The notes under the pieces were generated by a model. The model ran no database searches, had not been told where the DNA came from, and saw only the letters and a program-made list of their open reading frames with translations. Below, piece after piece: positions 37,253 through 47,439 of a stretch of 64,000 bases of DNA. Position numbers and translations under genes: made by a program. Position 1 is the first letter of the stretch. Each line of letters starts with the position of its first letter. Origin of the DNA: Neurospora tetrasperma FGSC 2508 (taxonomy: Eukaryota > Ascomycota > Sordariomycetes > Sordariales > Sordariaceae); assembly GCF_000213175.1 (NCBI RefSeq), contig NW_009799101.1, forward strand, positions 4,106,594 to 4,170,593. The letters are read 5' to 3'.

Positions 37253-38701
37253 ATGTCTAGTGCTGTCGAGTCTTCTCATCACATTTTTGGCACCACTTAT
37301 ACGCTCAACAACATGTCCCGATCACTTTACACTCCTTATGAGGCCTGCTCCTCAAGGCACGTACATTACATGCCAGAACAGCCACCACATCAGCCGCACT
37401 TGTATCGTCAACAGCAACAACACAGGCTGCCTCCCGTGACCACCATAATACCCATCACTGGTCCTGGTTCTGTTTCTTCTTCCTGCGATCCAGCTTACCG
37501 AGGCCATAGCCAGACTTATTACTCCGACTACCCGACTCCTTCACCAGTGGGACAAACACCTCCCCAACTCCCGATTACCCATAGCGAGGCTCGTCCTTTT
37601 AATGGAAGGCAACTAGACGGCCGCCTGTCTCCAGCCTATTCCACTGCCGCCAGTGAAAGGTCAACCGCTGAGTCGACCTACGAGTCTCGTTCAAGGCAAA
37701 CGAGCAATGCTCATCAGGCGCATGTTGAGCCATCTTGGCCCCCGTTCCACCAGCAACCCTCACGATTAAGGCAGGAGTCATCCAGTCATTTCACTATGGT
37801 ACGGAAGGCCTCGACACTCGACAACAACCACAACAGCAACGACTCTCCATCACCCGAGGGATTACAGACTCCATCCAGCTCCCAGCAAGGCGGTTCCCCA
37901 AGGCAGGAATCCCGGCCCATGAGCATATCCAACCTCATAAGCACCGACAACACCAGAAACATGCGGAACCCGGTCACCCTACCACCACCACCCTCAGGCA
38001 AAAAGACCGACTACCGAATTTCCGTCCGTCAACAGCCCTTCGCCGCCCGCAGCTGCGGCTTCGGCGAACGCGACCGGCGCGTCATCGACCCGCCGCCCAT
38101 CGTGCAACTGACCATCCACAACGACACGCTCTCACGCGGGGAGCACAGCCGGCTCCTGCGGCATCAGTTCAGCGTCATCCACTGCAGCATCTGGAACGAG
38201 ACGGGCGTCAAGGACATGAGCAGCATGCCCGAGGATTTCCGGCAGCAGCGGCGTTTGATGGGGACGCTGGTTGCGTCCCCCTTTGTCGGGTTAGATGAAA
38301 ACGGCGAGGAGGGCTGTTTCTTTTGTTTCCCCGACCTGAGCTGTCGCACGCCGGGGACGTTTCGGCTCAAGTTTGCGCTGGTCGTGCTGGACCCCGCGAG
38401 GATGATGGCGGGTGATAGGAGTAGTATTGTCGCGACGGTGATGAGCGAGCCGTTTCACGTGTATAATGCGAAGGATTTCCCGGGGATGAAGGCCAGTACG
38501 CCATTGACAAAGAGACTCAAAGGGCAGGGGTGTTTAATCAGTATTAAAAAAGGGAATGAGAAGGGAGGGAACGGGAGTGGGAGTAAAGGCGACAGGGAGG
38601 AGGAGAGTGGGGAGGAAGATGATGAGGATGTAGATGGGGAAGATAGCGGGAGAGGAGGAGGGAAAAAGGGGAGGAAGAGGCAGAAGAGGGGGTCTTTGTG
38701 A
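37253..38701 (+). CDS. velC: velvet-domain regulator, VelC type
   Basis: A single exon of 482 residues from ATG 37253 (MSSAVESSHH). The N-terminal half is Pro/Gln/Ser-rich and probably disordered. The velvet domain covers about residues 252-437: ISVRQQPFAARSCGFGERD, RRVIDPPPIVQL, then HCSIWNETG, RRLMGTLVASPFVG, GCFFCFPDLSCRTPG, FRLKF and KDFPGMKASTPLTKRL. The GCFFCFPDLSCRTPG block and the lack of the VelB insertion argue for VelC over VosA, VelB or VeA; this is from recalled similarity. Velvet proteins bind DNA through an NF-kB-like fold and tie sexual or asexual development to light and secondary metabolism. The tail is acidic (EEESGEEDDEDVDGED) then basic (GGKKGRKRQKRG), which could be a nuclear signal. 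ATG 37313 (MSRSLYTPY) is an alternative start. Confidence 0.85.
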   Translation: MSSAVESSHHIFGTTYTLNNMSRSLYTPYEACSSRHVHYMPEQPPHQPHLYRQQQQHRLPPVTTIIPITGPGSVSSSCDPAYRGHSQTYYSDYPTPSPVGQTPPQLPITHSEARPFNGRQLDGRLSPAYSTAASERSTAESTYESRSRQTSNAHQAHVEPSWPPFHQQPSRLRQESSSHFTMVRKASTLDNNHNSNDSPSPEGLQTPSSSQQGGSPRQESRPMSISNLISTDNTRNMRNPVTLPPPPSGKKTDYRISVRQQPFAARSCGFGERDRRVIDPPPIVQLTIHNDTLSRGEHSRLLRHQFSVIHCSIWNETGVKDMSSMPEDFRQQRRLMGTLVASPFVGLDENGEEGCFFCFPDLSCRTPGTFRLKFALVVLDPARMMAGDRSSIVATVMSEPFHVYNAKDFPGMKASTPLTKRLKGQGCLISIKKGNEKGGNGSGSKGDREEESGEEDDEDVDGEDSGRGGGKKGRKRQKRGSL

Positions 38702-38969
38702 AGGTGTTTCCTTTTTCGATAATCGGGGTTTTTTTTTTCTTCTTCTTTTCTTCCCGGGGTTCACCCATTTTACGGTTCACGACTCGCTATATACCCATTC
38801 TCATTTATTCTACTTCTCTGGCTATGGTTTCCAAACGAAATCATTTCACCTTCATCAAGAGCGTTCCTGTAAATTGGCGCATTTGGGGTTTGAGGATATT
38901 GGCAAACAGCCAGTTATGTTTCATACTTGGCCAATTTTTCCTCGAAATGTTAGTAACAATCACCTAACA
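38702..38969. other. 3' region of velC
   Basis: Under 300 bases between velC and the truncated tRNA. T-rich just after the stop; no gene seen. Confidence 0.5.
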
Positions 38970-38988
38970 GCGCCAGTGGTTTAGTGGT
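38970..38988 (+). tRNA. 5' end of a tRNA, probably tRNA-Gly, cut by the assembly gap
   Basis: GCGCCAGTGGTTTAGTGGT has the form of an acceptor 5' strand (GCGCCAG), bases 8-9 (TG), and the start of a D arm with A-box spacing (GTTTAGTGGT), as in fungal tRNA-Gly. The N run begins at the next base, so the anticodon is not visible and the isotype is inferred. Confidence 0.65.
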
Positions 38989-39640
38989 NNNNNNNNNNNN
39001 NNNNNNNNNNNNNNNNNNNNNNNNNNNNNNNNNNNNNNNNNNNNNNNNNNNNNNNNNNNNNNNNNNNNNNNNNNNNNNNNNNNNNNNNNNNNNNNNNNNN
39101 NNNNNNNNNNNNNNNNNNNNNNNNNNNNNNNNNNNNNNNNNNNNNNNNNNNNNNNNNNNNNNNNNNNNNNNNNNNNNNNNNNNNNNNNNNNNNNNNNNNN
39201 NNNNNNNNNNNNNNNNNNNNNNNNNNNNNNNNNNNNNNNNNNNNNNNNNNNNNNNNNNNNNNNNNNNNNNNNNNNNNNNNNNNNNNNNNNNNNNNNNNNN
39301 NNNNNNNNNNNNNNNNNNNNNNNNNNNNNNNNNNNNNNNNNNNNNNNNNNNNNNNNNNNNNNNNNNNNNNNNNNNNNNNNNNNNNNNNNNNNNNNNNNNN
39401 NNNNNNNNNNNNNNNNNNNNNNNNNNNNNNNNNNNNNNNNNNNNNNNNNNNNNNNNNNNNNNNNNNNNNNNNNNNNNNNNNNNNNNNNNNNNNNNNNNNN
39501 NNNNNNNNNNNNNNNNNNNNNNNNNNNNNNNNNNNNNNNNNNNNNNNNNNNNNNNNNNNNNNNNNNNNNNNNNNNNNNNNNNNNNNNNNNNNNNNNNNNN
39601 NNNNNNNNNNNNNNNNNNNNNNNNNNNNNNNNNNNNNNNN
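38989..39640. other. assembly gap (652 N)
   Basis: A run of N with no information. It begins inside a tRNA gene. Any open frame crossing it is an artefact. Confidence 0.99.
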
Positions 39641-40641
39641 ATCTTTTGCATTTTTTTTTTCTCAAAACTTCCCTCAGTCTCCTCCACTTTTTCTTGTTTT
39701 TTTTTTTTTGTCATTTCCACTTGTTCGAACCGGCTTATTTGGGGGCGAGGGGAGAGGAAGGAAGGAAGGATGGGTCTGATCACGATACCCTACTGGTTCG
39801 TTTTTTTTTCCGCCATCATGCATCATGGAAGGAAGGTTCCAGAGGAAATGGGACGAATAGGGAAAGAGCAACTACATTATTACTCTTAGGCAACAAAGGA
39901 AGCAAGCAACAAGAGAACCAGCGAGCCAACAACTCAAGATTTCGTCAGTGCCTAATAATGTGCACTCCAATCTGTACCTCATTCTTTCTTTCCATGCTAA
40001 TTAGGTTCTAAGAGCTATGTCGAATAATGAGCACCCGGCCATCGGCAGCTCAATAAAGTGACGAATAGACAAGCAAGAGTCCTCGGATGGACGGGCGAGA
40101 CATAGAGATCTTGGTAGGAGAAATAGCTGGTAACATCCCATGCCAGTCACAGCTCGTTAACGGAAGCCGCTTATTGGGATTATCATCTACAAACTAGGGA
40201 AGCTACGATGTAGGTTCCAGTCCGCTTTTCTTATTCTGTCACAGCTGCTTATTGGTCACAACCACCTCCATCGATCAAAACTGTTGGATACATGTGAAAG
40301 GGGGACTTGAAGGATGAGTTGTTTCACAAATCAATATGCATTTCACTAGGGGGAAGATCTAGGTACCCGGTACTGGCATAGATCACCAGACCCCGATACA
40401 ATGATTTGGAGGTTTGTGATCATGATGCTTTATGGCGACTGGGTCAATATAAACAGGCACACAACATATCATCAGCCTCGGATTTCCGAGAGTTCGAAAA
40501 TATTGCTTCGTTGACTGTACACTCAGCTTTGTTACTTATCCGGTTACTAGTTACTTGTAGTTAGTCAGTTACCTGAGTGGCTACCCAGGTGCCCAACTGC
40601 CAAGTCAGGTATCTACCTCCATGGCTGCCTACTTAGCTAGG

Positions 40642-40664
40642 TACTTACTTATTTACTTACTTAC
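40642..40664. repeat. (TTAC)n microsatellite
   Basis: About five TTAC/TTAT units. Confidence 0.8.
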
Positions 40665-40761
40665 ACCTCCATTATCACTCCATCTATCCCAAGCCCAGCT
40701 ATATCTTTTCGGTAGGATCCAATAGTATTAGGCTCCCAATCTAAACTCCGAGTCACTCCGT

Positions 40762-40833
40762 CTAATCACTCTAATTACTCTAATTACTCTAATCACTCTA
40801 ATCACTCTGTTCACTTTGTTCACTCTGTCCACT
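40762..40833. repeat. 9-bp tandem repeat, eight degenerate copies
   Basis: Unit CTAATCACT: five copies of the CTAATCACT/CTAATTACT type followed by three of the CTGTTCACT/TTGTTCACT/CTGTCCACT type. The drift from one variant to the other is ordered along the array. Confidence 0.88.
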
Positions 40834-41287
40834 GTACTCACTTCTGTCGCCCCAACCCACCTAAACACCTTTCGAACCGAAGCATCAATGTCTCACCTCT
40901 CTCTCTCCCTTGAGTCTTCCCCCCCGATTTCATGATCACCAATGTAAATAGGTACAAGTCCGTTGTTTTTCTCCGAGCCGCAGTCCCTGTTCTACAGTGT
41001 ACATCGATACATGCGTTCGATTCGGGTATACATTCCACTAATAGCGGTAGTGTTGTCGTTGCTTTTTGCGGGTTAGAGATAACGAGTACTTCCTCCCTCC
41101 ATGTCTCGAGTCGATCTTCGCCTGTTGTGTGGGTAGGGCTTACTATACTACCTGTCCTGGGGATATGGGGTAGGATAGGATAGGACAGGGTAGGGCAGGG
41201 TAAAGGTAGGGACTGGGGTTGGTAGGTAAGGAGAGTGACGGCTTGTGTAACTGTTTGCTATGACTAGGATACCTACGGAGTTGGACT

Positions 41288-41310
41288 ACCGACCGACCGA
41301 CCGACCGACC
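41288..41310. repeat. (ACCG)n microsatellite
   Basis: Five and a half ACCG units. Confidence 0.9.
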
Positions 41311-41730
41311 TGTTATCGACACTGACCGTGATGGTGATGGGGAGGATGTGTCCCAGGATCATGCATTGGTGATGAAATATCTGGGAAGTGGAAGTTAGGG
41401 CGGAATGGAAGTCAGGCGTTGGAATTGATAAGATGGGCGCGAATAGGTAGGTACGTGGTCAGTTAGAGAGAGAGGACCGGGGAGGTGCAAGTCGAGGAGC
41501 ATATGGAGGTGATGGTGGTGATAAACGGCTGGAGGGCCATGAGGAACGGTGAGATGAGTGATAGGGTGGTGAGAAAGTGGTACTTTTCCTCGTAGAGAAA
41601 TTTCACTAGCTTCTGGCTTTTCTGCTGATATTGAATATGGTATCAATGGTGTGTATTTCGTGGCTTTCGTCTCTGGGAGCCAACAGTCGTCCGCCTCCCT
41701 GAATACGCCGAGGCAGACTTCTTTGCTGTT

Positions 41731-43212
41731 TTAGTACTTCGACTTGGGATCAGCAAAGATTGGGCCGGTGTTCTTCTGCAACTCATCATACACCGATTTC
41801 CTCATGCCTGAGAGCTCAGCCCATTCCTTAGCAGCCAGCTTATACGTCTCCCTCTCCATCTTGGAAAGCCCGGGCTCGTCCAATCTCGTCTTGCAAAGGC
41901 GCTCCAGCTTTCCCGCCGCCTTCTCATCGCCGCCTTGCGCCGCTCTCTTGAATCGTAGCTCCGCCTCCTCATTCAAGAGCCGCATAGCCCCAATCAGAGC
42001 GTCCGTCGTCTCTAAACCTTTGTAGAAGTCAATAAAGGCACTCGACAACACGAGCTCTACTTCTTCCTCCTCCTCTCTCTCGCCCTTGAAACAGTCACTG
42101 ATCTTCTCAGCCTCCATCTGCATCAGAACCGCAAGCGCATAATGTCCTTGCTCCACATCCAGCTCGTCAGCCGCGATCCGCAGCTCCTCAACGGCTTCGC
42201 TGATCTCCCCCATCATCGACAGCGCCATCCCCTTCCTGACGCGGTACATGCCCTCCCACGTCCAGTGCGGCACGCGCGCAGGTCGCTTGTCCAGCGGCAA
42301 CAACTTGTCGAGCATCAGTCGCCTGCGCAGTGCGTACGCGCTGGTCTCTTTGCCGACCACCAGGCCCAGCATCGTCTCCTTCACGTCGCTGAAGAAGCTC
42401 AAGATCTTGACCAGGAACGGAAGTCTCTCACTCTTGCCGCCTTCCAAGGCGTGGGAGACAAGGGGCTCGACCTTGTACCTCCCCGGACTCCGCTTGTAGC
42501 CCTCCATGGCCTTGTTCAGGTACATCAGCGCGATCTCGGGCTTTTTGGGGTCCCACAGCTCGGCGGCCTTCCAGGTGCAGGCATTGGCGTCATTCTTGTT
42601 CAGCAGCTCCTGGTACTTGGTCTGGATGTAGCGGTACGTCTCGCTTTTGGGGTCGCGGCGGCGGGCGATCGCCTCAAAGTAGCGGTACATGGTCAGGATG
42701 GCGGGCGGGTAGTTGAGCGTGGACAGCATGTGCAAGATGTGCATGCCCATCTGCCAAAAGGCCGGCACCTCAAAGTGCGGGTGGACGAGCAGGAAGGCGC
42801 AGTAGTAGAGGCGCGAGATAGGGAAGTAGTCCTCGCGCATCATGCGCGTCTTCCAGGTCGACTCGTGCTTGACGGCCACGACCATGTAGGCGAGGACAGT
42901 CTCAAGGCAATCTTGCGCTCTCAGGTTGGGCGTCTGGAGATGGTTGACGAGGAACTCCCATTGTTCGAGGGTGGGACCTTGGTACTCTTCGAAATAGCGA
43001 CCCGTTTCAGCTCTTCTCCGCTGCATTTTGGCGGCTTTGGCGTAGGAACATCGTTGCTGTGATGACGCTTGGCCATGGCTACTTGGCGAGCTCCATGAGG
43101 ATGATTGGGGAGATGGTATCGACGGCCGTACATGATGAAGCGCAACGGGCGACACTGGTTGTAGGGATGAAAGGCGACATGTTTGCCGCACCAGAGCCCG
43201 GGATCTGTGCAT
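41731..43212 (-). CDS. predicted mitochondrial protein with Sel1/TPR-like helical repeats, function unknown
   Basis: A single exon of 493 residues from ATG 43212 (MHRSRALVRQTCRLSS) to TAA 41733-41731. The first 40 residues are rich in Arg, Ser and Leu with no acidic residue, the pattern of a mitochondrial presequence. Residues about 90-450 are almost wholly helical, with motifs reminiscent of Sel1/TPR repeats: PEIALMYLNKAMEGYK, EAVEELRIAADEL and ELRFKRAAQGGDEKAAGKL. There is a short poly-Glu run (EREEEEEVEL). I recognise no catalytic motif. Sel1-like mitochondrial proteins often act as assembly factors, but that is only a suggestion. The upstream in-frame GTG codon is not a likely start. Confidence 0.75.
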   Translation of the reverse strand: MHRSRALVRQTCRLSSLQPVSPVALHHVRPSIPSPQSSSWSSPSSHGQASSQQRCSYAKAAKMQRRRAETGRYFEEYQGPTLEQWEFLVNHLQTPNLRAQDCLETVLAYMVVAVKHESTWKTRMMREDYFPISRLYYCAFLLVHPHFEVPAFWQMGMHILHMLSTLNYPPAILTMYRYFEAIARRRDPKSETYRYIQTKYQELLNKNDANACTWKAAELWDPKKPEIALMYLNKAMEGYKRSPGRYKVEPLVSHALEGGKSERLPFLVKILSFFSDVKETMLGLVVGKETSAYALRRRLMLDKLLPLDKRPARVPHWTWEGMYRVRKGMALSMMGEISEAVEELRIAADELDVEQGHYALAVLMQMEAEKISDCFKGEREEEEEVELVLSSAFIDFYKGLETTDALIGAMRLLNEEAELRFKRAAQGGDEKAAGKLERLCKTRLDEPGLSKMERETYKLAAKEWAELSGMRKSVYDELQKNTGPIFADPKSKY

Positions 43213-43945
43213 GACGGGTTTTAAAGGGGTTGTGAGCCTGGAGCTCACTTCGACCGATGAGTTGAAGGAGATAAAGTGAGGTTGAAGTGTGGTGGAGAAT
43301 ATGCTCTGGGACTGTTGATGTTCGGGTACCTAGCTGTTAGTGCATCCGGTAGTACCGTACCTTGCCTCTTAGAGATGCTTTGCTTTGGTCTTCAGGCCCA
43401 ACGCAAAGAGGGTATCAAATCATAATGGTAAATTGGATAGCTCAATAATCTGTAATCGTGGGAGATATAAAAAGATGCCATTTCTGCCATCTCGAACAGT
43501 TATAGGCTCCCAGTCACAACAATGAAGTACAGCGAAGCAGGTAGCGCTGCGAGCGAAATTGTTAGTGCTCCTCAACGTTGGATTTAGTGTTGTCTAGTGT
43601 AGTGTACACCTCCGCAGGGGGGGTGTGCTAAATGCAGGAAGTGGGTCAGGAACCGCAAGCACTCAGGAATTGAACCAATCAGGAAATTCAGCGATTGCCT
43701 GCCCCAGTTGCCAGACCCTGGTCGGCCAAAAAAAGTGTGAATTGGAGAAAGTTCAAACCTTCGAATTGCGAACCCTTTTGGTCCCTTCACTTGAGATTCC
43801 CGTCCTGTCTTCATATCGCCTCATTCAAATCACTCAATCTTCGGTTTTCCTAAGAACTGAAATATTAGTTCACATACAGTTCTTAACAAGAAAGTTGGTT
43901 TTTCAAAAAGCTATTGAAAAATCTTGCCACGGCGCATCATCAAAA
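43213..43945. other. divergent promoter between the mitochondrial protein gene and utp16
   Basis: About 730 bases separating two divergent genes. No internal gene seen. An open frame that continues upstream from utp16 is chance extension with poor codon use. Confidence 0.55.
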
Positions 43946-45054
43946 ATGGCACCAAGGACTCGAGGCCAAGTAGCAAGGGAGAACTCCCCCGAAAAGGCTG
44001 CTGCTGCCACTCCCGCAAAGGCATCTCGTTCAACAAAGGCTGCGGCCAAGAAGAACACCCCCAGGAAGACTGCCCTGAAGAGGGCCGCTGAGATTGTAGA
44101 GACTGAGCAGGTGGAGGTTGAAAGCACGGTTCAGACACCCTTGAAGGAGTCATCGACAGAAACATCCGTTTCGGCCAGGAGTATCAAACGTGTCGAGATC
44201 GAGATCCCCATTCCCACATCAACCGCCAAGGCCCAGGACCCTGATACGACAATGGAGGGGGAATCGCAACTGTTCCAGACCCCGACCGAGCAGCCGCGGG
44301 GAAAGCGTATCACGTTCGACGACAGTGAGCAGGAGGAGTTTGTCACGCCAAGAGAAGCACCGGATGTCAACCCGTTGGAAGAGAGGCTGAATGAGAAGAA
44401 GGAACAGCAGGGGCAAAGTGAGGAGGATTCGGAAGAGGAGGACAGTGACGATGAAGCTCCTGAAGCGGTCTCTACCCATGCGGCTCAGGCCAAGTCTTTG
44501 GAGGCTGAGAAGGCTGCTCAAAAAGCTGCCGAGCAGTAAGTCACAATGCGGAACCGTGAAACATGACGCGCTTCAAGCATGATTCTGACAACTACTACAG
44601 GCAAGCTGCTGCGGAGAAGAAGAGACGCCAAGAGCGTGATGCCATTCTCAAGGAGCAAGCAAAGTCCAAGAAGCGCGCCGCCAAGAAGGTTGAGCAACCG
44701 AGCGAGGATGAAGCCGAGTCAGAGTCTGAAGAGGATGCTGCGGGAGCACTGGCCGAGAAGAGGAAGCGGGAGATTCCGAAATTGCTCCCCCTTGAGCTTT
44801 TGGAGTCCGACGACGAAGACGACGAGGTTCCCCGGAGGTCAGATTCAGCCGAAGGAGCCAAGAGGAGAAAGGTTGTCCGTGAGGCCAAGGGTCCCAAGGA
44901 CGAGAAGGTCGGTTCGACAGTGTTCAGAGTTGTGCCGAACAACACAAACCAGAGCCTGGCGCCCAAGGTGAAGAGGCAAGCGTTGAACCTCAAGGAAACC
45001 CTCCTGCTCCGAAACAGGAAGCCGCAAGTAAAGGGCGGGTTTTTTAGGCGGTAA
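43946..45054 (+). CDS. utp16: Utp16/Bud21-like U3 snoRNP (90S pre-ribosome) protein
   Basis: Two exons (43946-44535, 44601-45054) give 347 residues. The protein is highly charged: an N-terminal Lys/Ala/Pro-rich part (MAPRTRGQVARENSPEK), acidic stretches (EEDSEEEDSDDEAPE), a long Ala/Lys/Glu helix across the splice junction (AEKAAQKAAEQQAAAEKKRR), and a conserved C-terminus, FRVVPNNTNQSLAPKVK followed by LLLRNRKPQVKGGFFRR. That C-terminal signature is the Utp16 domain. Utp16 belongs to the small-subunit processome, which acts with U3 snoRNA on 18S rRNA precursor in the nucleolus. The intron has a CTGAC branch site 12 bases before its TACAG acceptor. The identification rests mainly on the C-terminus. 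Confidence 0.75.
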
Positions 45055-45874
45055 TGTGCAGATCGTGAGGGAGAACCGAGGAAGTGAAAGGACGAGGCGG
45101 ACAATTTACACGTGTACACGATATCTCATTTCGCTGGTGATCAACAATACCTAGCTCACCCAGAGCCGAACGGACGAGCGGACAGGAAGTTGACACAACA
45201 AACACTCCAGCGTCATTAGTCGGACGCAGGTACAGCGATCCACAACTGGATGGAGATATGACGACACAAGGGTCCCAGTTAATGATACCAAACCAGCAAA
45301 AAGTAAACACACCTACCTTTAGCCGAGTCCCGTCTTCTTGAGAATTGTTTCGTGAAAGTGGTGTCATTTGCTTTCGAACAAAAAGCATTATGAGATATGC
45401 TGAGAAGTGGTGTCATATGATGTAGTGTAGAGGAGGACTTGCAGCTTGGAACCACCATTGACAATCGGACCTTCTCGCAACTGGATCCCACCCGCCAAGC
45501 AACCATTCACACACGAAAACCTCGAGGGACAACAACCAGCTCCGGGTCGGGAATCGCAATGTGTGACAGGCTCACTCCGTCTGGTGCCCCCGAACTGCCT
45601 CTGGGTCTGCAGATGATAATCCACTTTTACGTCTGATGCCTCCGCCCTAGTGTAGTAGCTAGTCTTCTGAGTCCCGACCACCCCTCCTCCAGCGGTACAC
45701 TACATAGAGGTACCCTATCCCCACTTCGTCCTGTCCCATCTCGAGCTCTGTTTCCAACTTCCACTCCAACAACAACAACAACATCATCATCACAACTTTG
45801 CCATCTGCTTCTGTTTCCAGCAACCCCCTAGATACCCCCTTTTTCAGTACTACCAAACAAACAAATCGCCCAAA
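45055..45874. other. spacer between utp16 and tpi
   Basis: About 820 bases with the utp16 3' end and the tpi promoter. The last 150 bases are C/A-rich, with CAA and CAT repeats (45765-45800) and no ATG before the tpi start, as expected of a leader for an abundant enzyme. Confidence 0.55.
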
Positions 45875-46912
45875 ATGGCTCGCAAGTTCTTCGTCGGCGG
45901 CAACTTCAAGATGTGCGTTAATTCCCTTCCCAGAGCTGAGAGGAGCTTTCCCCAACACTTTTACCCCGCCATTACCATCATCATCGCACCCCGTCATATG
46001 CCACCAAAACCCCGCGGTAATGACTCGGCCAGCTAACTAAACAAACCCCTATTTCCAGGAACGGGACCCGTAAGGATCTCAAGGCCATCGTTGACAACCT
46101 TAACAACGCCCAATTGGACCCTAACGCCGGTATGTCTGCAACGCCAGAACAAAGAAAACAAAACAGGGTGGAATTAGCAGTACAATGCTCAAATGCTGAC
46201 CAGAACATAAACAGAGGTCGTGATCGCCCCTCCCGCTCTCTACCTTGACTTCGTCAAGCAGAACCTCCAGAAGCCCAACGTTGAGGTTGCCGCCCAGAAC
46301 GTCTTCAACAAGCCCAACGGCGCCTTCACCGGCGAGATCAGCGCCACGCAGCTCCTGGATCTCGGCGTCAAGTGGGTCATTCTCGGCCACTCTGAGCGCC
46401 GCAACGAGCTCGGCGAGTCGGACGAGTTCATTGCCTCCAAGACCAAGTACGCCCTCGACAACGGCATCTCGGTCATCTGGTGCTGCGGTGAGTCCAAGGA
46501 CACGCGCCAGGCCGGCGAGACCATCAAGTTCGTCGAGAACCAGCTCGCCGCTCTCGCCAAGGAGATCAACGACTGGAAGAACGTCGTTATCGCCTACGAG
46601 CCCATCTGGGCCATTGGCACCGGCCTCGTCGCCACCAAGGAGCAGGCCCAGGAGGTTCACGCCGCCATCCGCAGCTGGCTCAAGCAGAACGTCAGCGACA
46701 AGGTTGCTGAGGAGACTCGCATCCTCTACGGTGGCTCTGTCAACGCCAAGAACTGCAAGGACCTTGCCAAGGAGCAGGACATTGACGGTTTCCTTGTTGG
46801 CGGTGCCAGCTTGAAGCCCGAGTGTAAGTACCTGCCATTGTTGCAACGAGAGGAAGAAAGATGGCTAACATGATATGATACAGTCGTCGACATCATCAAC
46901 GCCAACCTGTAA
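45875..46912 (+). CDS. tpi: triosephosphate isomerase
   Basis: Four exons (45875-45912, 46059-46129, 46215-46823, 46884-46912) encode 248 residues, the standard length. It converts dihydroxyacetone phosphate to glyceraldehyde 3-phosphate in cytosolic glycolysis. The active site is intact: N and K in GGNFKMNG, the electrophilic His in WVILGHSERR, the catalytic Glu in IAYEPIWAIGTG, and the phosphate-binding loop GGSVNAKN plus VGGASLKPEF. The protein ends VDIINANL. Codon use is strongly biased to C-ending codons, in keeping with high expression. Introns 1 and 2 have CTAAC and CTGAC branch sites. The junctions add G to AT (Met), G to AG (Glu) and T to TC (Phe), which supports the splice model. 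Confidence 0.97.
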
Positions 46913-47439
46913 ATTACTTGCCCATAAAAGTTATAGCTTTGTAACAGCCGCACTTATATAGGCTGGGAAATGGTGTTGAGGACACGGCGAAAATATAAAA
47001 AAGTTAAATGTCCTGATTTTGTTCGGTTCGGGATTGAAGAATGTAGTTTCGCTTCCTGTAGCCCGTTCATGACTTTTGTGACACCAGACACCGCAACTCT
47101 GCGGCTCCTCCGTTCGCTCTTAGATGTTCGTCCCAAGATCCAATATCAACAGTCAACCACCAAGCACCAGAAGATAATGTCTGATTCTTTGGAACTGGGG
47201 CAACTCATCATGGGAACTCGATAGCTCTGGAAGGACTTGATCACAACCATGTAGCCAAACCGAAACCCTTGATACATCCAGAAACCCTTTTCATGTCCTT
47301 AATTCATATTCATACATTGAACATGGTATATACAATCCACCTGGTACTGAACCGAGCCAACACCGGTCAAGCATCAGTCCAGTCCAGCACCAATCCAATC
47401 CAGCACCAGCACCTGCTCCTCCCAACCAACCAACCCTCT
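46913..47439. other. convergent 3' regions of tpi and mL43
   Basis: About 530 bases. The part near 47350-47440 has several CCAATCCAGCACC-like repeats in the mL43 3' region. No gene seen. Confidence 0.55.

Larger units (their letters stand above)
39641..41730. other. intergenic region with several short tandem repeats
   Basis: About 2.1 kb from the gap to the 3' end of the mitochondrial protein gene. It starts with a T-rich stretch (ATCTTTTGCATTTT) resembling a Pol III trailer. It then holds TTAC repeats (40642-40664), a 9-bp repeat (40762-40833), a G-rich stretch (41158-41218) and ACCG repeats (41288-41310). No credible gene. Confidence 0.55.

Noticed and set aside
38950-39889. Long open frames across the N run
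   Set aside because: They exist only because N is translated as X; there is no sequence to support them.
41165-41210. Possible interstitial telomere repeat (TAGGG words)
   Set aside because: The spacing and unit vary (TAGGATAGGA, CAGGGTAGGG) and no run of TTAGGG is present.
42142-43062. 306-codon open frame antisense to the mitochondrial protein gene
   Set aside because: Same codon-bias artefact: Val/His/Leu/Arg-rich translation with no recognisable domain, entirely within a convincing gene on the other strand.
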